Shown piece by piece: positions 42,237 to 49,944 of a DNA stretch of 64,000 nt. The stretch lies in NCBI GenBank assembly GCA_963774305.1, contig CAVZEM010000006.1:1-64000 (forward strand). Reading direction: 5' to 3'. Under the pieces are notes generated by a model. That model did no database searches. It had not been told where the DNA came from and saw only the letters and a list, made by a program, of their open reading frames with translations. Source of the DNA: DASUPK01 sp963774305. Lineage in GTDB: Bacteria; Actinomycetota; Thermoleophilia; Solirubrobacterales; 70-9. A program made the translations under genes and the position numbers. The stretch's first letter is position 1. Each line of letters opens with the position of its first letter.

Positions 42237-42542
42237 GTGGAGGGATCTCACGCAGTGGTGCGATCTATGAAGCCCGAGGCGGCGTGGGGCGCGGTCCAGC
42301 TCGGCTTCGCGGAGATTCTCGATCTGAGAACCGGGATCGAGCGTCGCCGCCACGGAGCCCCGCCTGGGGCGAGACCGGTATCGCTCGCCAAGCACATAGC
42401 GAGTCCGGAGGGGCCCGGCGCCATCTACCTCTGCCAACACGCCATCCGCTCGAAGGCGACCTTGCGCCGGGGGGCTGCCGAGGTCGCGGGCGGCTTCGCC
42501 GCGTGGAAGGAGGCTGGCCTTCCAGTCGAGGAGGTCGACTAG
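42237..42542 (+). CDS. Rhodanese-like domain protein
   Basis: 101 aa from GTG 42237 (an ATG at 42267 is the alternative). EAAWGAVQLGFAEILDLRTG opens a single rhodanese domain; the active-site loop reads YLCQHAIRSKATLRRGA, with Cys and Arg five residues apart as in the family, and VAGGFAAWKEAGLPVEEV closes it. Rhodaneses transfer sulfane sulfur. The loop is longer and richer in polar residues than in classic enzymes. The longer frame from 42102 adds a leader with no domain. Confidence 0.72.
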   Translation: MEGSHAVVRSMKPEAAWGAVQLGFAEILDLRTGIERRRHGAPPGARPVSLAKHIASPEGPGAIYLCQHAIRSKATLRRGAAEVAGGFAAWKEAGLPVEEVD

Positions 42543-42589
42543 CGTGGCCTGCGGGAGTAGGCGGTCTTCTGAGCGGCCAGTCTTGCGCT

Positions 42590-42619
42590 GGCACCCTCCC
42601 CTACGCCGCGGGATACTGC
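42590..42619 (+). repeat. 30-bp intergenic repeat, copy 2
   Basis: GGCACCCTCCCCTACGCCGC followed by GGGATACTGC, ending 7 bp before the 42627 ATG. GGGATAC could serve as a -10-like element, but the -35 is unclear. Confidence 0.85.
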
Positions 42620-42626
42620 GAGGACG

Positions 42627-42866
42627 ATGTCGCAGGCGAACATCTGGCACCTCAACATCAGCTACATCGGCAGCGGTGAGGACGGAGAACGCGCCAACGA
42701 GATCATCGTTACGGCGCGCAAGCAGGGGAAGCCGGTCTACGGCGAAGGCCCTTGGTGGAACGTCGCCTATGAGAACGTCGAGACTCGCGAAGCCGCGCTG
42801 AGCGCTCTCAGCATCGATCTGGACGAGATCGACCCAGGCTGGCGGGACGTACTCGAGGTCAGATAG
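42627..42866 (+). CDS. Conserved hypothetical protein, 79 aa
   Basis: MSQANIWHLNISYIGSGEDG at the start, then RANEIIVTARKQGKPVYGEG, and an acidic C-terminus with IDLDEIDPGWRDVL. It reads as a compact alpha/beta domain. I do not recognise the family. It is 3 bp upstream of the SnoaL gene, so both are likely cotranscribed. Confidence 0.6.
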   Translation: MSQANIWHLNISYIGSGEDGERANEIIVTARKQGKPVYGEGPWWNVAYENVETREAALSALSIDLDEIDPGWRDVLEVR

Positions 42867-42869
42867 GCG

Positions 42870-43274
42870 ATGTCGGAGGAGAACGTCCAGCTTGCATGGC
42901 AAGCCTCCCGTGCCTGGAATGAGGGCGGAATCGAGGCGCTCCTGTCCTACCTGGACCCCGAGGTCATCTGGCACGCGCCCCAAGAGTCGATGGAGCCTGG
43001 GGACTACCGTGGACATGCCGGGGTGCGTGACTACCTTGGTCGTTTGGCCGAGGTCTTCAGTGAGGAGCAGCGAGCGGAGCCCGTCGACGTGATCGATGTC
43101 GATGCGGAGCGCGTGATCGCGGTCATCCGGGTGACCGGTCGAAGCGAGAAGTTCGGTACGGAGATCGACGCCGAGTGGGCTTGGCTGATCAAGGCACGTG
43201 ACGGGAAGGGCATCGAGGTGTGGATCTTCACCGACCGTGGGCAGGCCCTCGAAGCCGCCGGGCTGTCGGAGTAG
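42870..43274 (+). CDS. SnoaL-like (NTF2 fold) protein
   Basis: 134 aa, full-length fold. SEENVQLAWQASRAWNEGGI and LLSYLDPEVIWHAP at the N-terminus, GDYRGHAGVRDYLGRLAEVF in the middle, and TEIDAEWAWLIKARDGKGIE near the end. Such proteins form a cone-shaped cavity and may be enzymes or binding proteins; this subgroup is very common in Thermoleophilia. No catalytic set can be assigned. It shows what is missing in the 94-aa protein at 23130. Confidence 0.78.
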   Translation: MSEENVQLAWQASRAWNEGGIEALLSYLDPEVIWHAPQESMEPGDYRGHAGVRDYLGRLAEVFSEEQRAEPVDVIDVDAERVIAVIRVTGRSEKFGTEIDAEWAWLIKARDGKGIEVWIFTDRGQALEAAGLSE

Positions 43275-43421
43275 GACCGAGGTCATCAGCACTCGAAGGT
43301 CTGGACCACCCCAGGCCCGACCGATGCCGGTGCCCTCCGTCGCCAAGCCACCACTCGAGTCCTTCCCGCTCTAGTCGCTCCTGGGTCGCGGTGCGCGGGT
43401 CCACCGGCCAGGGGCGCGCCC

Positions 43422-43799
43422 TCAGTCCGCTGGCTCGAGCAGCTCGATCCTGTAGTCGTCGGGGTCCCTGACGAAGCAGAGCCGCGAGCCGCCCTCGTGG
43501 ATTCGATAAGGGGGCTTCTCCGGCTCGATCCCCATCTCCTTAAGGCGCACAAGGGTGGCGTCAAGGTCGTCCACCGCAAGCGCAACGTGACCGTAGGCGG
43601 TGCCCAGCTCGTAGTCGTGGACGCCGTAGTTATGGGTCAGCTCGAGCTCGGGGAGCTCCTCACCCGGCACGCCCATGAAGATGTTGAGTGCCTCGTCGCG
43701 GATCGGCATCTCGCGGCGCTTCTCGAGCCCCAGGGCCTCGTAGAAGGTGACCGAGCGCTGGGGGTCGGTGACTCGGTAGCAGGTGTGGATCAGCCGCAC
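43422..43799 (-). CDS. gloA: Glyoxalase I (lactoylglutathione lyase)-like
   Basis: 125 aa from GTG 43799. RLIHTCYRVTDPQRSVTFYE (metal His), LPELELTHNYGV (Glu), GTAYGHVALAVDDLD (His) and DPDDYRIELLEP (Glu) give the four VOC metal ligands in the GloA pattern. It would convert hemithioacetals of methylglyoxal; the thiol may be mycothiol in actinobacteria. A longer start at 43862 runs into the 25-bp repeat and is unlikely. Confidence 0.82.
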   Translation of the reverse strand: MRLIHTCYRVTDPQRSVTFYEALGLEKRREMPIRDEALNIFMGVPGEELPELELTHNYGVHDYELGTAYGHVALAVDDLDATLVRLKEMGIEPEKPPYRIHEGGSRLCFVRDPDDYRIELLEPAD

Positions 43800-43811
43800 G
43801 GTTCGGACTCT

Positions 43812-43836
43812 ACGAGAAGCGGCGCTTCGCATGGAA
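43812..43836 (+). repeat. 25-bp intergenic repeat, copy 2
   Basis: Identical to 40982-41006. It lies just upstream of the gloA start on the opposite strand. Confidence 0.8.
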
Positions 43837-44051
43837 TCCGGGTATCCGGTTAGCTGCACCACTTCTCTGGGGATTCACACCTGCGCCAGGCAGGACGGGA
43901 TCCACGAGTAAAGCTGGCTAATTGAGCTTCCTCGCGATATCGCGTCACATCGGTGGGGCTCATCCGGAGTGATCTGGGCAGAGAGCCCGGCCCGCTCCCC
44001 TGCAAGGTGAGCGCCGCGGCTTGCCCTGGGTCCAGTTCGGTGGACGGCCCG

Positions 44052-44446
44052 CTAGCGGTCCAGGGGCATCTCGAACCAGACGTGGGTGCTTCCCTCGTAG
44101 GCGGCCCATTTCGCGGTGAGCCTGTCGACCACGGTGAGTCCGCGCCCCCGGGTCTCCGTCGCCTTCTCGATCTGGGGAATCGCGGCGGCCGGGTTGCCCT
44201 GGTCCGCAACCTCGCCGCGGATCGATTCCCCGCTCACCGCCAGGGTGACGGTGATCGGCTTCCCGGGACCATGCTCGACCTCACAAGCTCGGTGACGACC
44301 GCATTCAGGTCCCTCAGGGTCGCGCCCGGGATCGTCTTCGAGAAGCGCTGGCGGACGGCCTGACGCGCCCGTGAGCCCGCGCCGCGGTCGGGCGACAGCA
44401 CGAGCCGAAACTCCTCGGAGCGCGAGGCTCTCTTCTTGGATTCCAT
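44052..44446 (-). pseudogene. RsbW-like anti-sigma ATPase, frameshifted
   Basis: N-terminal frame from ATG 44446: RQRFSKTIPGATLRDLNAVV then TEL. The frame breaks near 44283, and the second frame supplies EVEHGPGKPITVTLAVSG, VADQGNPAAAIPQ and GRGLTVVDRL to the stop at 44052. In intact HATPase anti-sigma factors TELVxNAVxHG is continuous; here the Asn of the N-box, which holds Mg-ATP, is lost in the deletion of roughly 10 bp. The gene is probably dead. It is downstream of the MFS gene's stop on the same strand, so it may belong to an old stress-regulation locus. Confidence 0.75.
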
Positions 44447-44503
44447 TCCTGATGAGGCCGGGATGCCCCTGGGATCTTCCCATGCCATCGGCCGACACCG
44501 CCG

Positions 44504-45964
44504 CTAGGGACCGTGCCCGCGCGGCGAGTGGCCCGCGAGCAGCAGCCTCCGGAGATGCGGGGAGTGCACCCTTCCCTGGATCAGGAACGCGGCGATCAGG
44601 AAGCCACCGACGGCGATCGCCGCGTCCATCGTGAAGGCGGTCTGGATCCCGTCGATGAAGCCGCTGCCGCTCTGGGCGCGATCGCTGGCGCCGATGAAGA
44701 CGGTGGTGGTCAGGCCCAGGCCGACCGAGCCTCCGGCGATCTGGAACATGTAGATGATCGCCCCGGCGAGGCTTCGGCGTGCCTCGTCGACCGCGGTGAC
44801 ACCAACGGTCGTAGCCGTCGGGTAGAAGAGCCCGATCCCGAGCCCCAGAACGGCCATGCCCGGGACGAGCGCGGCGAGCGTCTCCTTGTCGGCCAGCAGG
44901 GCGATCAGCGCCGGCCCCAGCGCAATGCAGCCCGAACCGAGAATCAACAGTGGCTTCGCCCCGAAGCGGTTGTAGAGGTTCCCGGCCACGAACGAGACGG
45001 TCGCGAAGGTCGCCATCATCGGGAGCATCCCCGCCCCCGCTCCGATCGCCGAGTAGCCGAGCACGTTGATCATCAGCTGCGGCAGGTAGAGCATCGCCGC
45101 GAAGAAGACGGCCGACATCATCAGGATCGCCGCGCAGGTGTAGGCGAAGTCCCGGTTGCGCATCACGTCCGGCGGGACCAGCGCGTGGTCGCCCGCGCGC
45201 CGCTCGACCACGACGAAGCTCGTGATCAGGATGAAGAACAGCGCCAGCAGCGCGATGATCCGCGGGTCTCCCCAGCCCCAGTCGATCACCTGGTCGAAGG
45301 CGAGCAACAGCGAGACCAGGCCCACCGAGACGGTGACGATCCCGGCGTAGTCCATCCGGGTGTCCTCGACCTCGGGATGGTCCTGCTTGATCTCGCGCAT
45401 CGTCACGAACACCGCGAATGCAGCGACCGGCAGGTTCAGGAAGAAGATCCACCGCCAGCTCAGCAGGTCGGTGAGGGCGCCGCCGATCAGGGGGCCGGCG
45501 GCGTTCCCGATCCCGGCCGCGCCGAGGATGAAGCCGCCGGCCAGTCCGGCGCGCGACTCGGGCAGCGCGGCATAGGTCATGCCGAGGATCGCCGGCCACA
45601 TGAGCGCCCCGCCGATGCCCATCAGCACCCGAGTGGAGATCAGCCACGCCTCGCTCTGCGCCGCCCCGCCGAGAACCGAGAAGAACGCGAAGATCGCCGA
45701 GCCGATCAAGAAGGCGCTGCGGCGGCCGAACAGGTCCGCGAGCCGGCCGCCGGTGACGATCAGCACCCCGAAGGTGAGCGCGTAGGCGTTGACGACCCAC
45801 TGGGCCGTCGTCACATCCGTGTGGAAGTCGTGCTCGATCTGGGGGATCGCGACGTTGATCGCGGAGAAGTCGTTCGCGATCACGAAGACCGCGATCCCCA
45901 TCGCGATCAGGGCCAGCCAGGTGCCGCGTCCGATCGGCTGCTCGCTGCCCTCCACTCCGCCCAA
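44504..45964 (-). CDS. MFS exporter, DHA2 family
   Basis: 486 aa, 14 helices. FSAINVAIPQIEHDFHTDVT in helix 1, GGRLADLFGRRSAFLIGSA between helices 2 and 3, LMGIGGALMWPAILGMTY in helix 4, and GPLIGGALTDLLSWRWIFFL in helix 5. It is paralogous to the transporter at 28580-30115. Proton-linked export of drugs or other small molecules is expected. No regulator of the TetR or MarR type is adjacent. Confidence 0.9.
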   Translation of the reverse strand: MGGVEGSEQPIGRGTWLALIAMGIAVFVIANDFSAINVAIPQIEHDFHTDVTTAQWVVNAYALTFGVLIVTGGRLADLFGRRSAFLIGSAIFAFFSVLGGAAQSEAWLISTRVLMGIGGALMWPAILGMTYAALPESRAGLAGGFILGAAGIGNAAGPLIGGALTDLLSWRWIFFLNLPVAAFAVFVTMREIKQDHPEVEDTRMDYAGIVTVSVGLVSLLLAFDQVIDWGWGDPRIIALLALFFILITSFVVVERRAGDHALVPPDVMRNRDFAYTCAAILMMSAVFFAAMLYLPQLMINVLGYSAIGAGAGMLPMMATFATVSFVAGNLYNRFGAKPLLILGSGCIALGPALIALLADKETLAALVPGMAVLGLGIGLFYPTATTVGVTAVDEARRSLAGAIIYMFQIAGGSVGLGLTTTVFIGASDRAQSGSGFIDGIQTAFTMDAAIAVGGFLIAAFLIQGRVHSPHLRRLLLAGHSPRGHGP

Positions 45965-46028
45965 CCCTAGCCGCGACCGCGGCGAAAGTCCCTACCCGCT
46001 CGTTGGTACTCGACGGATGGAGGGCGAC

Positions 46029-47921
46029 CTAGGTGGTGACGGCCTCCGGCAGCATGAACGAGTTCGTCGCGGCGTCCGAGCCCTCCTCGGCGATCTCGGG
46101 GAAGCGCACGCCGGGCAGCAGCTCGACGTCGAACACCTCCTGAACCAGCTCCTCGAAGCGCAGGAAGCCGACGATCTGACCGCTGATGGGATTGACAGCC
46201 CAGACCCCGCAGAGGCGCTCGTCCAGGCGCTCCGTCAGCGGCAGCCCGCCGAAGGTCGCCGTCTCACGGACCTGCGAGAGGCCGACGAAGGCCAGACCGC
46301 CCGCGAACAGCAGGCCCCTGGTGAAGCCCGGCAGCTCGGTGACGGTCTCGACCGTGCCCGCATCCAGGTCCGCAACCGAGATCGTCCCCTTGCCCGATTC
46401 GAGCACCCACATGCGCCCGTCGTACCAGCGCGGCGAGTGCGGCATCGAAAGGCCGCGGAGCACGGTCTCCCCGGTCTCGATGTCGATCAGCACTCCCCCG
46501 CTCGCCTTGTTCTCGCGCCAGCCGCCGGCGACGTCGGTCTCGCCGAGCGCGGTGACGTAGCGCGGCTCGTCGTCGATCACGCAGAGGCCGTTCAGGTGGC
46601 AGCGGTCCTCGGAGGTCAGCTCCGAGATGAACGGCGGCTTCCAGCGCGGCACGAAGCTGTGCTGGGCGTCGAGCGTCGCGAGGCAGGAGAAGTTCGTCGC
46701 CACCATCCAGAGCTCGCCCTGGGCGAACTCGATCTCGTGGATCCGGATGTCGCCGGTGTAGTGCTTGTTCCGCGGCAGGAAGCAGGCATCGTGCTTGCCC
46801 GTCGGCTCCACCTTCGCCGCCACGGCCGGGAAGTCGCGGTAGTCGAGCACCTCGGCCCGGGTTCCGATCGCGATCCGACCCGGCGCCACCGCGAGACCCA
46901 TGGGCCGGGGAAAGTCGCGGAAGTGGGTGTTGAGCTGGCCGCCGTCGTAGCGGGCGCAGATCAGCTTCCCGGTCTGGTAGGTGGAGACCAGCAGGGAGCT
47001 CTGGAGCTGGTTGAGGAACTCGGGGAAGGTCTGCGTGTAGACGCTGCGCAGCGGCGAGTCCGCCGGGGCCGACCACTTGGCCGTGCGCGGCGGTGTCACC
47101 GGCCGCGCGAGCAGCTCGCGCGAGCGCTCGGCGAGCTTCTCGGTGCGCGGCAGCAGCTCACGCAGCTCCTCCGGCACCTCCCCGGCGCTGTCGGCATCCG
47201 AGACCGCAAGCTGGTCGCGAAGCGACCGGAGGGGCCTGGTGACGTCCTCGGAGGCCTCGATCGCGACGAACTCGCAGACCCGCTCCAGCTCGCGCTGGGG
47301 ATCGTTGAGCAGGGCCTTGAAGTCGGTGACGCACCAGCGTTCCGGCGGCAGGGCCTCGAGGTCGTCGAGGAGCGTTCCCGTCAGGCGAAGCCACTGCTCG
47401 GTGACGATCTCGGGCAGGGGCTTGCCGGACAGCTCCCGCCACCCCGGCACCAGCGGCAGTGACCATCCGGGACCCTCCCACTCCGGCAGCTGGGGGTAGC
47501 TGACGCGCCTGCCGTTCTCCCAAGCACGCAGCATCGCCGGGATGGTCTCCGCGGGGTCGCGGTGGATGTAGATGAACTGCGAATCCGGCGCGATGCCCGC
47601 GAGGAAAGGAACCCGCAGCGCGTTCCGCGCCTGCCCATCCACCCAGCGCAGGCCGATCGCGTCAATCCCGGGACGGTTGCCCTGGCTGTCGACCAGGCCG
47701 CCCTTGAGCCGCCCACGAAGATCCTCGACCGGGCGCGGCTGGATGTCGGCCGCCGTGAGGCGGTTGCTGTCCCACTCCCGGTTCTCGGGCTCGAGTTCGA
47801 AGATGCCCTCGAGGATCGGCACCGTGGCACTGAACACACCCGGTGCTCTGGCCAGGGAGCGGAAGAGCGCCGTTCCTCCCGAACGTGGCGGAGCGACGAC
47901 GAATATGGGCCTCTCGATCAC
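46029..47921 (-). CDS. Sulfotransferase / TIGR03032 fusion protein
   Basis: 630 aa from GTG 47921. Residues 1-~270: sulfotransferase fold with IFVVAPPRSGGTALFRSLAR (PAPS-binding loop), IYIHRDPAETIPAMLRAWE (3'-phosphate site) and WCVTDFKALLNDPQRE. From ~290: TIGR03032 (DUF4915) beta-propeller-like domain, with LLVSTYQTGKLICARYDG, HFRDFPRPMGLAVAPGRIA and SMPHSPRWYDGRMWVLESG. TIGR03032 proteins are usually separate and linked to surface glycans or sulfated products. The fusion suggests they act on one product. An upstream 645-aa start is less likely. Confidence 0.82.
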   Translation of the reverse strand: MIERPIFVVAPPRSGGTALFRSLARAPGVFSATVPILEGIFELEPENREWDSNRLTAADIQPRPVEDLRGRLKGGLVDSQGNRPGIDAIGLRWVDGQARNALRVPFLAGIAPDSQFIYIHRDPAETIPAMLRAWENGRRVSYPQLPEWEGPGWSLPLVPGWRELSGKPLPEIVTEQWLRLTGTLLDDLEALPPERWCVTDFKALLNDPQRELERVCEFVAIEASEDVTRPLRSLRDQLAVSDADSAGEVPEELRELLPRTEKLAERSRELLARPVTPPRTAKWSAPADSPLRSVYTQTFPEFLNQLQSSLLVSTYQTGKLICARYDGGQLNTHFRDFPRPMGLAVAPGRIAIGTRAEVLDYRDFPAVAAKVEPTGKHDACFLPRNKHYTGDIRIHEIEFAQGELWMVATNFSCLATLDAQHSFVPRWKPPFISELTSEDRCHLNGLCVIDDEPRYVTALGETDVAGGWRENKASGGVLIDIETGETVLRGLSMPHSPRWYDGRMWVLESGKGTISVADLDAGTVETVTELPGFTRGLLFAGGLAFVGLSQVRETATFGGLPLTERLDERLCGVWAVNPISGQIVGFLRFEELVQEVFDVELLPGVRFPEIAEEGSDAATNSFMLPEAVTT

Positions 47922-48018
47922 GGCGGCAGTCTTGCAGTTGACACGCACACGGCAGCGGTGATCCAATCAGTCAGGAGCAGCGCAATTCCGGCCGAGCGGC
48001 CGGTCGCCGCTCCGACAG

Positions 48019-48765
48019 ATGGGGAGAGGAACCGCCAAGCCACTGCCGTCAGCCCCGCTGCCCTTCGCGGCGATGGTCGCCTGCGTGATCGCCGGGTTCC
48101 TGGCGCTCGACCATTTCGCCAGCGCGGACGAGCAGCTTCTCCTCGGCGCGGCGACCTGGCTGATCCTGATCGCATCTTGTGCGTCCCTCGGTCGCGAGGA
48201 TCGCGCCCGCGCGCTCCTGGTTGTCGTGGTGGCGAGCTGCGCCGAGATCCTCGGCTCGATCGTGCTCGGCGCCTACACCTACCGGCTGGAGAACCTCCCC
48301 GCCTTCGTCCCGCCGGGGCACGGGCTGGTCTTCCTGGCGGGCCTCCGCATCAGCCAGTCCACGCCCGTCCGGAGGCATCCCCGCGCCTTCCTCTGGGCGG
48401 TGATCGGCCTGGTCGCCGCCTGGGGCGCGGCGGGTCTGCTGCTCCTCGGCCGCACCGACGGCCTCGGGGCCATCACCGGCGCCCTGCTGATCTACGTCCT
48501 GCTCCGTGGCCGCGCCGCGACCCTCTACGCGGGTGTCTTCCTGATGGTCGGCTTCCTCGAGATCTACGGGACCTCGATCGGCGCCTGGCACTGGGCCGCG
48601 ACCGCGCCAGACACGCCGCTGCCGACGGGCAATCCGCCGAGCGGCATCGCGGGCGTCTACGTCCTCTTCGACGTCGCGGCGATCGCACTGGCGCCGCGGC
48701 TGCTCGCCGCGCTCGACAGGGTGCGCGGCGCTCCGACTCTCTCGAGCCCGCCCGAGGCGGCCTGA
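48019..48765 (+). CDS. Polytopic membrane protein, unknown
   Basis: 248 aa with six or seven predicted helices. Conserved-looking polar segments within or between them: GSIVLGAYTYRLENLPAFVP, then PPGHGLVFLAGL, and GFLEIYGTSIGAWHWA. Aromatic and His residues in these loops suggest a binding site. Similar proteins are found in actinobacteria without assigned function. It is divergent from the sulfotransferase-TIGR03032 gene (97 bp between the starts); a shared role is possible but unproven. Confidence 0.65.
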   Translation: MGRGTAKPLPSAPLPFAAMVACVIAGFLALDHFASADEQLLLGAATWLILIASCASLGREDRARALLVVVVASCAEILGSIVLGAYTYRLENLPAFVPPGHGLVFLAGLRISQSTPVRRHPRAFLWAVIGLVAAWGAAGLLLLGRTDGLGAITGALLIYVLLRGRAATLYAGVFLMVGFLEIYGTSIGAWHWAATAPDTPLPTGNPPSGIAGVYVLFDVAAIALAPRLLAALDRVRGAPTLSSPPEAA

Positions 48766-48850
48766 GCAAAGTCAGCCTCAGCGCCTCTTCCGTCCTGGAC
48801 TTCTGGACGCCGGGGCCGCGGCCGGGTGAACCGCGACCCGGGCGCCGGGA

Positions 48851-49435
48851 TCAGGTTCCAGTGCCGGTAAGCGCCGCCTGCGCATCGCCGCCCGGCGTCG
48901 CCGCGACGTGGAGCACGGCCGTGTAGGGCTGAGGATTGGCGTTGCTGGTGGGCCTGAAGTAAGCGCTTACCGTGCAGCTGCCTCCAGGGGGCACCGCCGC
49001 CGTGCAGGTGTTCCCGCTGGCGACGAATCCGGGGGGATCGCCCGGGATCGGGTTGTTCGTCTCGACGATCGTTGTCGCCGGGACCCCGCTCGCAGCGCCG
49101 CCCGTGTTGGTGACGGTGAAGGTCTGCACCGTGCAATCTAGATCTGGCGGGGCGGAACACGTCCCGTGCTGGATTTCCGGATAGGTGAAGCTGGCCGGGC
49201 TGATCGCCAGTGTCGCCGTCGGCGTCGGCGTCGTCGAGTCCGGCACGCACTTCCTCTTCTTCCTGCCGTGCTTCTTGACGACGACCTTGTGGGTCCCCGG
49301 TGGGCACACCTTCTTCTTCTTCTTGGCGACCGTGGCGCCCAGATCGCCGGCACCTGCTGAAGCCGAGGTCGTAAGGCCCGCCAGCAGTCCGACGATCAAC
49401 ATCGCGGATACGACGAGCGCAATTCGATTTCTCAT
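48851..49435 (-). CDS. Secreted protein with Ig-like (HYDIN-type) domain
   Basis: 194 aa. Signal peptide ALVVSAMLIVGLLAGLTTSA followed by SAGAG, then a Lys-rich, Cys-containing spacer (KKKKKVCPPGTHKVVVKKHG), a Thr-Pro linker and one beta-sandwich domain: LAISPASFTYPEIQHG, VTNTGGAASG and GGSCTVSAYFRPTS. This is a choice-of-anchor D/HYDIN-like fold in which extracellular proteins are built from repeats. The basic CPPGTHK segment is common in Thermoleophilia secreted proteins. Extracellular; ligand unknown. Confidence 0.68.
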   Translation of the reverse strand: MRNRIALVVSAMLIVGLLAGLTTSASAGAGDLGATVAKKKKKVCPPGTHKVVVKKHGRKKRKCVPDSTTPTPTATLAISPASFTYPEIQHGTCSAPPDLDCTVQTFTVTNTGGAASGVPATTIVETNNPIPGDPPGFVASGNTCTAAVPPGGSCTVSAYFRPTSNANPQPYTAVLHVAATPGGDAQAALTGTGT

Positions 49436-49557
49436 GGACGCCTTCCTCCCATCGGCTGGCGCCTCAGGCTCCCCACAGGCCGGCCGACCAGCAATTGACA
49501 GACGCTGATCCTATGCGAGTCGAGGCATCGGGCGCAACAATGAAACGAACTCAGCCG

Positions 49558-49935
49558 CTAGGGCTCGGCTCTCCACTGCGCGCGCCATTCCGGCGCCTCG
49601 AAGCCCTCGGCGACGTAGATCGACTCGCGGGCGATCTTCTCGCCACGGAACTCGAGGATGCTGAGACCGAAGTTCGGCGGGCCGCCGTCGTAGGTGACCG
49701 TGAGCTCGACAACCCAGAAGTCATCTCGGCCCCTCACGCGCTGAAACTCGAACGACGTGTTCGCCGGGTAGTTGCTTCGCCATTCGCGAAAGTTCTCGAC
49801 TCCAGTGAACCGCTCGCCCGACTGCGGGAACTCGAGAACGGCGTCCTCCGTGTACATGGCATGGGCGAGCTCGGGATCGCTGGCGGCGTTGTCGAAGTGC
49901 TGCTGCAGCATCCCTTCGACCGTCGCCGCGTCCAT
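49558..49935 (-). CDS. SnoaL-like nuclear transport factor 2 family protein
   Basis: 125 aa. VEGMLQQHFDNAASDPELAH and MYTEDAVLEFPQSGERFTG at the N-terminus, then FEFQRVRGRDDFWVVELTVTYDGG and ILEFRGEKIARESIYVAEGF. Complete NTF2 fold. Function unassigned. It begins 10 bp from the dxs stop on the same strand, upstream of nothing else, so it could be cotranscribed with dxs as the last gene. Confidence 0.75.
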   Translation of the reverse strand: MDAATVEGMLQQHFDNAASDPELAHAMYTEDAVLEFPQSGERFTGVENFREWRSNYPANTSFEFQRVRGRDDFWVVELTVTYDGGPPNFGLSILEFRGEKIARESIYVAEGFEAPEWRAQWRAEP

Positions 49936-49944
49936 GGCGAGGCG

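Noticed and set aside
45789..47462. 557-aa plus-strand frame
   Set aside because: Antisense to the sulfotransferase-TIGR03032 gene, which has coherent domains in the other strand.
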